Assembly: GCA_030770425.1 (NCBI GenBank)
Contig: JASJFT010000013.1
Location: forward strand, 186,001-250,000
Origin: Darksidea phi
Taxonomy: Eukaryota > Ascomycota > Dothideomycetes > Pleosporales > Lentitheciaceae
Length of the DNA stretch: 64,000 nt
Reading direction: 5' to 3'
Position numbers and translations under genes: made by a program. Positions 31,762 to 42,482 of this stretch are shown piece after piece (position 1 is the first letter of the stretch; every line of letters begins with the position of its first letter). The notes beneath the pieces were generated by a model. It saw nothing but the letters and a program-made list of their open reading frames with translations. It did not search any database and was not told the DNA's origin.

Positions 31762-34441
31762 CTAACGCCTCTTTGAACCCATCACAGAGTTCAAGCGCGT
31801 TGAGCAACCGCTCAAATAAGCATCGGATATGATCTTTTTCTTCTTTAGAATACCGTGGAGTTTCTTGGCCGCTTCTAGTTCTGTAGGACAGGGCGGAGAT
31901 TGCCAATTCTTCACCACTCTCCCTTTCTCGGTAATCTTTGCAATATACCGTGGCTCCCTATTGACCAAGCCCACTTCTAGATCTTGCCTCCTGCCAAGAT
32001 GCCTGGTGATTTTATTGGCTAGATCTGTCGTTTGTTAGCCTCTAGGGTAGGAAGTAATTATATAAATAATCTCACTTAATGACGATGCTAAAAGAGCATT
32101 TGTTTCTTCGTCAATCACCTCATTATTTTGAGACCGCAGGATATGAGATGACTGTTCTGGGACCTGATATGGCGGTGCATACTCCTGTTGCGGATTATCT
32201 CCCTGTGTTGTGCTTTGCTGCAGCGGCTCTAGTCGTTGTCGTAGAGTAAGCGGTTGTTGTTGCAGACTAGCACCTTCTTGTATCACAGAACAATTTTCAC
32301 CTGCTAAGCTTGTGCTCCGTTCTAGTACAGCATTATTTTCCTTCTGAATTTTATGAAGTTCCCTCAAAGCATAGGCCTTTTCCAGGATATCTGAGAAGAC
32401 TTAGCAAGCAGATTCCAAAGCTGAGGGCTCTCTTTCTAATGTGACGGTCTTACTTAGCATTGAAATTTGTTCCAGCATATGTCTGAGATCCTCAGAAGAT
32501 GCACCATGGCCCCGTTCTGTACGCCCATCGAGAGCACTTTGCTGATCCTCAGAAGTACCTGAACCTATGTCAGTATTAGGGAATAGATTCTACACTTGTA
32601 AAGCTTACTGAGAACCTCAGAACTCCTTCTCTGAGAAGAAATTGTTTCTGAAAGAAGCTCTATTGGCTTGGTAAGTAGATAGAAACGGGTATGGGATATA
32701 GAACTAACCATTAAAGGGCTTAGGCTCATTTACTGACGCGGGTATCGATATCATCTCTTCCTTAACTTCTTCGGCAGATATGATCCGCTCTCCTTGGGTT
32801 TGAGGTTTTGATATCACTGCTAGGGGTTTGTTAGGGGCCGCTATCGGCTCGGTTTCTAGCGTGGTCAAGGGTGCAAGAGTGATATCGACCACTGAAGATT
32901 CCTCTGGAGGACCCTTTGAACCCCCAGGCTGAACCGCGGTATTGGCGATTGCCGCTGGTTTGCTGTCTTGCTCTCGATCTTCATTAATGCTGCCATCTAC
33001 TCCCTCAACTTTGCTTGTGCTGTCTGTTGATTCTGCTTGTTCCTGAAATGTCCTCATTTCTTGTTCGGATTTCCCAGGGGCTGAAGTAAGCGCTATGGTA
33101 GGAGATGCTTCCTTACGAAGAGCATCTATACTCTCTATTGTGCCCTCAGGAGCGGCATCTACACTCTCTTTCATATCCTTAGGAGCGGTATCTGCTGCAC
33201 CTTCTGTTGTATCCTTAGAAGTAGCTTTTACACTCTCTGTCGTATCCTTGAGAAGGGCATCTGTACTATCTGCGGTATACTTAAAAGCAGCATCTGCACT
33301 TCCTGTCACATCCCGAGGAGCAGCTTCTGAGCTCTCGGTTGTATCCTTGAGACCAGTTTCTAACTCCTCCGCAATGATGGATGTCGGACGTATACTGTCT
33401 GGTACGAAGTCATCGAAGAGTTCTTCGCCCGGGAATAGCTCTCTAGGTTGATCTAATACCCTTGTAAGCAAAAGTACAACCCAAGAGCCAGGATTGATGA
33501 CTAACCCTTTCTCATTCCACAAAATTCCTCGCATTCAGACCAGAGTGTTCTTATGAACTTCTTCAATTCCTGTGGGTAGTAGCGAAGCGGACGTCCTGAA
33601 TAGGCTTCACTGTTTGCCTTCTGCGTCTCCTCCGATTCGGTTAATTCCTCTACATCGTACTCAAACGTGGGTCTGATAGGCGGTGTATCCGTTGTACCAT
33701 AGGTTGAATGTTCGCTCGGTTCACTAACTTCAAGTTAGTCACTGTTCTTCACAAATTGAGCCATAAAAGCCCGTACTAGTGCTCATATTCCAAGTTTGAA
33801 TACGTCGCCTTCCTTAAATGATCTCGCCGTCGGCCTCGTGTCACGTATTCGGGGTTTTCTTGACCGCATTGCACATTTGGCTTAGGCCGAACGTAAGCAT
33901 CATGTCCTTGCGCACGGGATGGCAAATAGCTGCTTTGGTGCGGGCGGTGCGGGTAATCCGATACGCCCGAGCGTTCCGGATAACTGTCCTCAAATTCGTC
34001 TTGCTGATACTCACGGCTAGGATATGGTACACGACCTTCCGAGAGTACAGCTGGCTGAGGGTTCCTGTCGTACGGGACAGAACGACGAGGGCCACCGTGA
34101 TCGCACTGTGGATATGATGGAGCTTCTCGAATGTACTCGGTTCTCCCTTCATCCTCGGACACGTAGTCATATCTAGGAGTCGGTCCTGTGTGCTGAGTTG
34201 GTTCATAATAGCGGCTCCTGCTCGGTTCGTCGTATTGCGTTCCATGGCCGTAGGAACTCTGCGAGTGAACATATTGGCGAGGGAACTGTTCTTGCCTTGC
34301 CCCACGCTGGTAAGCATCGTCGTCAGGATCACCGGAAAATATGGTGTGTGTGTGAAATACGGTGTTGGGGTCATCATAGCTAGTTTGTATATCCTGATAA
34401 TATCCAAAGGGTTCGTTGTGCGTTTTTCTTTGTTGCGGCAT
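31762..34441 (-). CDS. Seven-exon low-complexity protein of unknown function, 788 aa
   Basis: Exons, 5' to 3': 34441-33777, 33723-33506, 33452-32709, 32659-32609, 32564-32454, 32390-32076, 32024-31762. Introns of 44-63 bp have good donors (GTACGG, GTTAGT twice, GTAAGC, GTAAGA, GTGAGA) and branch sites (CTAAC, CTTAC, CTGAC). Joins are exactly in frame and end at TAG. The N-terminus is Tyr/Arg/Ser/Pro-rich and probably disordered. Exon 2 has RPLRYYPQELKKFIRTLWSE. Exon 3 holds an 11-residue degenerate repeat (KDTTESxxAxx type). Exon 6 begins with a coiled coil (LEKAYALRELHKIQKENNAV) followed by a Gln-rich stretch. The last exon is basic and folded-looking (VNREPRYIAKITEKGRVVKN). After the first intron (phase 2) all introns are phase 1. 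No domain recognised. Confidence 0.72.
33107..33360 (-). repeat. 33 bp degenerate tandem repeat (11-residue units) in exon 3 of the seven-exon gene
   Basis: On the plus strand, units such as GTATCCTTGAGAAGGGCATC recur every 33 bp (one of 36). They encode KDTTES-like 11-mers with Ala at alternate turns, resembling amphipathic 11-mer helices of group-3 LEA proteins. That resemblance is an inference from periodicity only. Confidence 0.7.
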
Positions 34442-36135
34442 ATTGCTGAAATGTTTGGTGTATATCAGATTACAAAGTGGGTTTGTGGAAGTCTAAGGAG
34501 AAAGTTTCGAATCGGCCAGTATATGATTGTTGGTGGAGCATGAAAGGCGTATTGGCACGAATTTATTGGCCAGTACTATGACGAGCCGCTAATGACTAGG
34601 TGCTTCACCTCTTATGAGTAGGCGTGCTGTTAAAGCGCGTTCTGACTATATTCTCAAGACTCCTCATGTATGTGTCGTTTGCGTAAGACTCACGGATTCG
34701 GCGTACGTTGACGCACACGAAATTGACAGTACAAACTACGGCTGTCATTGGCATAGAACGCCCACCCTGTCATTCACAGCAATGAATACTTGAATTTATG
34801 CGAGAGAGCCCAACTGGAAAAGATTGAAGTGCCTCAGCGCCAGCACTAGTCCAAGTCTCGCATGTAAGTAATGTTTTCCTCAATCACAACTTCCAATATA
34901 AATCATTTGAGCAATCGCTCTGTTCTAGTAGCAAGACACAGCGCAAATTTTGTTCATTGTCATGAGTTTAATTCTAGATCAATCCCACTACACGGAACTA
35001 TCAGCTGCAGGCAACTTGATACTCGTGCTCTAATTTCGCAATTGTTTTGCCCGTACGTGGCCCACCGGACTCTACACATCGCCATTGCCTGTAAGCCAGA
35101 AGCTCCATGCCAGTGCACCCATTGGATCATTCTCATTTCGCCTTATTACCACTATATTCTTCAAAACCCTCGATCCCCGGACCAACAAGCCCATGAACCT
35201 CAGCTAGCAGCAACCGGGCAGCAGATACGGAATAGTAATTGCATGAGCCGACAAGGCAAAACTCGAGTATCTTCAACGTGCGTCCAACAAGGCAATGGCC
35301 TTAGAATGCCCTTCCTTCCCCCTTTTCCCCCTCTTTTTTGTTTGGTTTTTCGTAATCGAAAGAGACTACTGAACACTTTCGTTTCCGGGAATATAATGTG
35401 CGCGTGCTCTAAATCAGGCTGTATCTATTCATCAATCATATACACAGGTTGACGCATTTAGGATCTGCTGCTTGTATTGTTCTCACAGCGGCAGGTCGAC
35501 CAGGAGATCTTCTGCAAACGAACGTCAATAGAGTGCCTAAAGGTGTGTCCAAGGGCTTGCACATGCCTGCACGTGTCATTATTCTCTAGTGCGGCGGACA
35601 ATTGTATATGTGATCGAGTTGCGGGTTTTGATAGTACTCTGCTTTCTCAAGACGGCTGTCTTCGTGGGTTGGATTTGAAATGTAGTGAATGATGGGGCAC
35701 TAAAGGTTGAAGCTGCGCTCTATTTAGGGGGCATGACTCGTCCCTAACGTATACATGACACCGGCAGGACATCCACATGAGTCAATCTCAGCACGAAGGT
35801 GAGCGCGAAACAGTCCTCCCCAAACAGTCACCATGCCACTGAGCAACAACGCCTATAAGTATGACAGCCATGTCGTATGCACGCAGCGTTTAATACCCAC
35901 AAAAATCAGATTTCAGCGTTGAGACTTGGGGACTGATGGTGTCGACGTTATTAACACTACGAGAAGCGGACAGACATGAGATGCGTCGCTAGCTGGAGGA
36001 TGCTTTTAAAGCAAAGGCCGTGTCAAAAAGCCTCGCAAGTTGAATGATTATGTTCCGACTTTCCCTTGAGTGGTATTGGGTATGCAAGAGCGATACCATA
36101 CCCGGAAAGCTGATCGCTCGTATGCCCTCCTGCAA
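34442..36135. other. Long intergenic region
   Basis: About 1.7 kb upstream of the seven-exon gene. A 193-codon plus-strand frame at 34871 has biased, non-protein-like composition and no homology that I recognise. No repeats or RNA genes noticed. Confidence 0.4.
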
Positions 36136-37784
36136 TCACAACATCATCTTGAAATTTGGATCACGATCGTCTCCATGGCCTTCCCAGGCTGCATACTTCC
36201 CATTCGCCTTAGCGCGATTGATCCTCCTGACCCAAAGAACATTGGCGGCGATTCTGTCCCACGTTAGTCATATTTCTCCACACCTCAATATGCAAACCAC
36301 TTACAGCAACCACGCCGCGCAAAGCAGCCCCAACATAATTCGGTGACTCTTATGAAAGTTCGGTCCCTCCTTTTTCGGATATACAAAACTTGCTACAAAC
36401 CCTCCGCAGTTCGCTATCGCAAGCTGCAACGCGCTCGTCGTTGCGCGTTTATAGTGGCCGGCCGAATTATTGCTATTCCACGAGAGAATACAAGGTACGG
36501 ACGCATACATGCCAGTTGCCATCATAAATGTCATTCCGTACTGTACTTTTGCATCTGTGCTTGTAGAGATGACGCCGTAGCCGATGATGGCGATGGGGAG
36601 CGTACATAGCATAATGGGGCCGCGCATGGCGAGTTTGTCGGAGAGAATGGCGACAAAGACGGTGCAGACAGCTGCTACGGCGTAGGGAATCACGGTCCAG
36701 AGCTGGGCTTGGTTGGGGTCTTTGGCGAACTTCAAGCTGTTGATGATGGTGGGCAGGAACAAGCCAAAGGAATACAGTCCGCATAGAATGGAGAAGTAGG
36801 CGAGCGCTGATAGCCACACCTGCAAGTTGAAAACTCCGCGCTTGACTTCAGCCCAGGAGAAGGCTTCGTGGCCTTGACTTTGGTCGCCTAGCCGGTTGCG
36901 GCCGTGCGCTTTCTGTTCCGCTGTGAGAAAACGGGCATTCTCAATGGAGTTGGGCAAGGCGAAATAGGAAACTGCGCCGACAAAGACGGTCAGGAGACCT
37001 TCGATGATAAAGATCCAGCGCCAACCTTCGAGACCGCCTCTGTGGCCGATCGCGTTCAGGCCGCGGGCAAGTAGACCGCCGAAAGCTCCGGACAGAGAGG
37101 CGGCAGTGTAGAAGATGCCGATGCGCAAGGCGAGCTCCGTGCGTCGGTAGAAATGCGAGAGGTAGAGCACCTTGAGATTTCATTAGCACACAAATGGCGC
37201 CCAACGATTGGGCGAAGTACCATGCCAGGTAAAAGGCCACCCTCCGCTACCCCCAGCAACGCTCGAACAGCAACAAACGAGCCAAAATTCTTCACGAAGC
37301 CAAGGCACATCGTCAGTATACCCCAAATAGCCGTCAAGAGCGGAAGCCATATCTTCGGCGACATGCGCTTCAATACCAAATTACTCGGAAGCTCGCTATC
37401 CAATAGGACGTCAGCTCTGGCAAACTTTTACAACTTTAACGCGCGTACCTGGCAATGTATGTTGCATAGAAAGCGCACAGTCCGATTGCGTATTGGTGGT
37501 CCGTCATATGCGTGTCTGCTTGCAGGCCTAGAATTTTCGCATTGCCAACGTTTGTGCGATCGATGAAGGAGCAGAGGAAGAGCAACGCGAGTACTGGTAG
37601 AATTCTGCGACCGATCAGAGATCATTATCCCAATTTTGGGGAGAACGATTTACCTGACATCCATCTTCCATAAGACCTGTCTTGTCAATGGCGAGTGCTC
37701 ATGTGCCACCTCTCCAGCCATCTCATCATCCACCCTCCCACTCTCAAACTGTTCATCGTGTAATTTGTGAGGCGAGGAACTCAT
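36136..37784 (-). CDS. MFS transporter, anion:cation symporter (allantoate/nicotinate permease-like) family, 481 aa
   Basis: Five exons: 37784-37654, 37604-37449, 37395-37221, 37170-36305 and 36253-36136. Introns are 49-53 bp with consensus sites (e.g. GTAAGT..GACTAACGTGGGACAG). The start MSSSPHKLHDEQF begins a cytosolic tail followed by KMDVRILPVLALLFLCSFID and RTNVGNAKILGL, the hallmark first segment of the ACS family (Dal5/Tna1/Vht1-type). The loop-4 region RALLGVAEGGLLPGM and the paired six-helix halves are present. The C-terminus KYAAWEGHGDDRDPNFKMML is typical. Transport is by proton symport at the plasma membrane; candidate substrates are small organic anions such as allantoate, nicotinate or other carboxylates, and specificity cannot be read. 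It lies 800 bp downstream of the CoA-transferase gene, same strand. Confidence 0.93.
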
Positions 37785-38581
37785 CGCATCTGCATCAAAT
37801 TCTAAATATGCGAAAACCCTGAAGATATATCCGAACTGGCGGTAAGCAAGGGACACAGGTAGGATGATACAACGAGACAAGAGGGGGCCCCATCGCTTTA
37901 AGCAGCTCGAGCCCGGACGCAGCCGGTAGCACAACTTGCCAGGTTCAGCCTGCTAGCTCCCCATGGGGTGCACAAGGGGCCCCCCGATCTGCGGTCATGT
38001 TCGGGGTAGCCCCTTGGTCATAAGAGGTTTATGATCGTCCCGAGCTTGCATGCGGGGCTACTTCTGTGTCCGAAGCTTTTCTTGGCGAATTATCCGGAGG
38101 CTTGAAGGCAATAAGCATGCCGAAGCCTCAGGCGCCATGCCTGAAGAAGAACGAGTAAGCAATACAAAGGTAGCAGTGAGTATGAGCATGTGTATACGGA
38201 AGCAATGATGATGAAGCAGAGCTAGTGACCCAGGGATGACTTCGGCTTCTGCCAAGCTATATGGCGACAGCCACTCAATTCTGAAGCAAACGCCACGTCC
38301 ACGTAGACAACCTCTAGCGCAATCGTAGATCACGGCTCTCCTCAATGGAGGCATAAACTGGGTAACGATTTGCTAGACAGATACAGATTGTGATCTACAA
38401 CACCTACAACACCTACCCACACCATCCTAGGTAGGCTTTGTGCGCTTCATCGCGGCGACACAACCATGCACAACGCTCAGAGGGTTGTTATGATTCCTTC
38501 TGGATGCTGCGGATAAGAAATGTTGAAGTCGCTCTATACTACAAATGCCTCCCCGGCCCACCGTTGAGCTATATACTGTCC
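37785..38581. other. Intergenic region between CoA-transferase and MFS genes
   Basis: About 800 bp holding the 3' end of one gene and the promoter of the next on the minus strand. No frame or repeat recognised apart from short purine/pyrimidine runs. Confidence 0.4.
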
Positions 38582-40258
38582 TTACTCCATCTCCTTCAAA
38601 TTCTTGGCTACCTTGAACTCTGCGTCCGTCTTGCTCTCCACCTCCTCAATACTGACCCCCGGTGCGACTTCAATAAGCGTCAAGCCGCCCTTCTTCCTGT
38701 CGACGCTGAAGACACACAGATCTGTAATGATCATGCTTACGCACCCCGCCCCAGTCAATGGTAAGTCGCACACTTGCACGACCTTGCTACTCCCGTCCTT
38801 GGCAACATGCTCAGTCGCAACAACAACCTTTGTAGCATCCGGATTCCCCACAAGGTCCATCGCCCCGCCCATACCTTTGAATACCTTACCGGGAACCATG
38901 TAGTTCGCGAGATCGCCGGATGCGCTGACCTGCAGCGCACCAAGGATGGAGACATCGACATGCCCGCCACGAATCATACCGAAAGACTCTGCGCTGTCAA
39001 AGGTAGAGGCACCGGGGAGAAGCGTAACGGTTTCTTTGCCGGCATTGACAATGTCGGGATCCACCTCTTCCTCTGTGGGATGAGGACCCATGCCCAAAAT
39101 CCCGTTTTCGCTTTGCAGCCATACCTTTGTCCCTTCCGGAACGAAACCGGCGGCCATGGTAGGGATGCCGACGCCGAGGTTGACATAGTATCCGTGCTTG
39201 AGCTCCTTAGCCGCTCGTCGCGCGATGCGATTGCGGCGTACTGCGGCCTTGTTCGGTTCTGATATTTTGCCATCCTGCTCCGGGTCGCGAAGCTTCCTGA
39301 TCTCAATCTTCTTCGGTGCGGTGGCGGGGACGATGCGGTCGACGAAAATGCCGGGGAGATGGATGTCATTCGGGCTTAGAGAGCCGATTGGGACGATCTC
39401 GTCGGCTTCGACGATGGTAAGGCGCGCTGCTTTGGCCATGATCGGGCCAAAAGCTTTCGTGGTATACCTACAAAGTTAGCGCGGCACATTGTGTTTCCTT
39501 CATTGGGCGTACCTGAACACACAGTTTCCCTGTTCGTCGGCTTTCCAGGCTCTTATTATCGCGACGTCTCCAGTCAAAGCCGTCTCCATCAGATACTCTC
39601 GTCCATTAAACTCCCGTACCTCTCTTGGTGTGCCATATCCAATAGCATTTCCCTCGCTATCAAACTGTGCCGGTATCTTGCCATCCTGGATCAGGGTATT
39701 AACTGCAGTAGGCGTGTAAAAAGCGGGGATGCCTGCACCACCTGCCCGTATCCTCTCCGCCAGCGTGCCCTGTGGACAGAGTTCAATTTCAATGCCACCA
39801 GAGAGATATTGTTTCTCCAAAGCCTTGTTATTGCCCAGAAAGCTGATGATGAGCTTGCTAACCTGGCCGGACTTGGTGATCAATGCCAGCCCTCCGACAT
39901 CTTCAATCCCGGCATTATTCGAGACTGCGGTGAGCGAGTGCAGCGACCGGGCGCCCCGGTTTTTGATCGCTTCAATAAGGGTATCTGCAACGCCGCATAG
40001 ACCGAAGCCGGCGCTAAGGATGGTAGAGCCGGACTGGATGTCTGCGACGGCTTCATCTCCGGATTTGAAGAGCTTCGAACGCGAGCGATCAATGACAGGT
40101 TCGCGGGCCACCGGCGCGCTGTAATTCCTCTGTGCTACGATTCGCCATCGTGTATCTATATTCCGTGCGGCACGAAATTGCGCGGGTATAGTACGATTTC
40201 TGCATATCCGTGAGGGAAGCGCGAGCAGGAGCCGAGACGCGGCGGGCAGCACGTCCAT
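38582..40258 (-). CDS. Succinyl-CoA:3-ketoacid CoA-transferase, mitochondrial (SCOT), 543 aa
   Basis: Two exons, 40258-39513 and 39467-38582, with a 45 bp intron (GTACGC..GCTAACTTTGTAG) splitting the Arg of VFRYTTKAFGP. The first ~45 residues are Arg/Ser-rich without acidic residues until ARNID, a likely mitochondrial presequence. The alpha domain has KSGDEAVADIQSGSTILSAG, FGLCGVADTLIEAI and GGIEIELCPQGTLAERIRAG. The beta domain has YYVNLGVGIPTMAAGFVPEG and VWLQSENGILGMGP, whose Glu (near residue 366) is the catalytic residue that forms the CoA thioester in this family. Reaction: succinyl-CoA plus acetoacetate gives acetoacetyl-CoA plus succinate; some fungal homologues transfer CoA among acetate, succinate and propionate. 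The enzyme acts in the mitochondrial matrix. Confidence 0.95.
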
Positions 40259-41034
40259 GATGGGTGCGAGAACAGAGACGGTGACGATGCCAATTGCAGG
40301 TCGCGAACAACAATCAAAACAGGACAAGAGATTGCGCCAGCAAAAGCCGAAACTGCTGATGCTGGAGGTCTCCGAAGCTCGACCAGAGCTCATAGTTATG
40401 ACGTGTTGAAGCGGGTCGCGATCGGAGACAGAAGTAGCTCCGAGGCGGGCCGACAAAGCGATCGGCGTAAGCGGGCCTCGCATGCAAAACCGCCGGGTCG
40501 TAAAGCCCCATTGTCCATGACGTGATGTTTATGGTTCGTGCGATATCGGTGATGTTACTGTGATAAGTATAGCTTGCCCACCGGAAAGGGGCTGTTGAAA
40601 CCAAATTATACTCGTTGCCTAAGGCGTCACGGCATGACCGCGAGGGGGGTGCTCTAAGTTACGGCTAATAAGTAAACAAGTTACTTATTTTAGAAACATC
40701 TAATACCCTGTCAAACCTCTACATACCGTTTACGAAGCTTTCAAATCTGGAACATAAACTTCAAAATGCATGTATACCATGAACATCGACCACTGACCGC
40801 CAATCATAGCGCCGAGGTTGATGCATAGGTAAGCTTACAACAATCTTGACGTACATAAGCCCTGTCACCGTCAACATTCTACAGCACATTTCTCCCTTCT
40901 CTTTGCCTCATCAACGTCCCACTTTACCTCTTCTCAAGGGAACCTGACTAACCGCACTTCGCGCTGTACCGTTGGATGGATATCCCCATTGCCCATTGAG
41001 TTCATCGCTGCAAAGGCAGTCCTAGACGAGGACC
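40259..41034. other. Intergenic region upstream of SCOT with repeat fragment
   Basis: Contains the 32 bp element match at 40615-40646 and, just after it, a 9 bp palindrome AATAAGTAA..TTACTTATT at 40667-40690. The right end is CT-rich and leads into the candidate small gene at 41035. No other feature seen. Confidence 0.45.
40615..40646 (-). repeat. 32 bp fragment shared with the 54 kb inverted-repeat element
   Basis: TTGCCTAAGGCGTCACGGCA continuing TGACCGCGAGGG matches the reverse complement of about 54226-54257 with one mismatch. Flanking bases do not match, so it is either a small element remnant or a shared motif. Confidence 0.7.
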
Positions 41035-41326
41035 ATGGCTTCTTCTATGTCGATCACCGGACCTTTGATAGTCTCCGCGGTCATCGTTACCATTGGAACA
41101 AATTGCTCCCAGCCGTCTCCCGCACGTCCACACCTCCGAGCTATCCTCTACTCACGTTCGCCGCCCTGCAGAGACAGAGTCAGACCCAATAGACAACCCC
41201 TCTACGACCCGGGGAAGCGCAAACCCCGTTAAAAAAAACACATCGGCGATTAATCTGTACTCTGTCGCAGTGTCGGGGCTCAGTAGTCTTGTATCAAAGT
41301 TATTCCAGTTATTCACGACAAGGTGA
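41035..41326 (+). CDS. Candidate small two-exon gene, 81 aa, possible secreted or membrane peptide
   Basis: ATG at 41035 has an ACCATGG context. Exon 1 (41035-41125) encodes a hydrophobic start (ITGPLIVSAVIVTIGTNC) that could be a signal peptide or membrane anchor. A 46 bp intron (GTCCAC..CTACTCACG..CTGCAG, 41126-41171) would switch to the frame ESDPIDNPSTTRGSANPVKK and end at 41326 after SGLSSLVSKLFQLFTTR. Donor GTCCAC is weak. The unspliced frame also stays open, ending at 41232. No homologue recognised. Treat as a hypothesis supported by start context, spacing and a second hydrophobic stretch. Confidence 0.3.
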
Positions 41327-42482
41327 AGCGAAATCAGACCGCTTGGATTTGAAGTATCTGTTCCATGATCGAATTTACGTATCGCACCAGTTTAGAAATA
41401 TCAGCTGAAGGTTCCTACCTTGTGCTCCTACTGCCTCCGGCACCGGGTTCGTTGACAGATGAAGTGTGTCCATCGCTCTTCTTAGGAAAACTGGTCGTGA
41501 GAGCCAACGGGTTGAAGTTGACGGCTTAGCAGAACCAGCACCAGAAACAGCGAATGGTGGGATAGAGCATCTTCTGGAGACGATGAAAGCATAAATTCAG
41601 GAGCCCACGGTCGGTCGTTGAGCGTATTGGTTCGCGGAAGCAGGCAAACTTTTCGCGTCACTAGGCAGCAGCATTTCGTAGGGCTGTGCCAGCCGCTCGG
41701 CGACCCCGTACCCACTACATGATTGGCTGAGAGTTTTGACCGGATGCCTTGGCTATCGGTTAGCTAAGTGTCAGCATCCCTATTATAGGAAAAGGGCCAG
41801 TAGAATTCGAGCTTGGTCTGTGTTTGTGGATGCATCAATACTCGGCAGCAATTACACCCATACTAGACAACGGCAACCCAACTACACGGTACCGTGGAAT
41901 GGGCTAGGGTTCAGACGTCCAGTTCTATTCCTCTATCTACGAGCTAGAATATAGCGGTACGTCTGTATTTTTTCAAGTCTCTCAAAACATGTATTAGCTA
42001 TTCTACCTTAATGCGGTTTTATGAGTTGGCACTACTTGAGGCATGAAGAATCAATCCAAAAGTTGTTACGGGATGAATAAGTGCAATGACCGAAACTGGG
42101 TGTCTGCAGCTGACTCGTGGCTATGATTAGTCCATAGGCAAAGTTTTTCTTCGGGAAGCAGGTTGGGCGTGTCGGGTTCGGCAGCCTGGGTAGCCGCCCT
42201 TACTTCTATAGCGCACCTTCATACATATTCCACTCATAGCCAAGAATGCATTCAATTGTTCAGTAATAATCGTGTGTGATCTTATTCAGTGTCCACCAGT
42301 CCATTGAAGTCTCAAAGGTCGTCGGCGGCACTCGTAGCACCCAGCCAGCTCCAGGAGCGATGGCTCATGGCTTGTGTAAAGCAGTAGATTACTAATCATG
42401 GGTTACGCGATTGCGAAGGCTTCCTCGTCCACGGGCCGGTCAGAACGATGCGGAATGATACAAACGTACTATATTATGCTAG
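41327..42482. other. Intergenic region
   Basis: About 1.15 kb, ordinary composition, no convincing frame, repeat or RNA. It contains the 3' side of the Zn2Cys6 gene. Confidence 0.4.

Noticed and set aside
32391..32453. Apparent premature TAA in the seven-exon gene
   Set aside because: A GTAAGA..TGCTAAGTCTTCTCAG intron removes it and keeps the frame, so it is not a nonsense mutation.
34871..35452. 193-codon plus-strand open frame
   Set aside because: Composition is not protein-like, no domain, no splice partners; chance frame in intergenic DNA.
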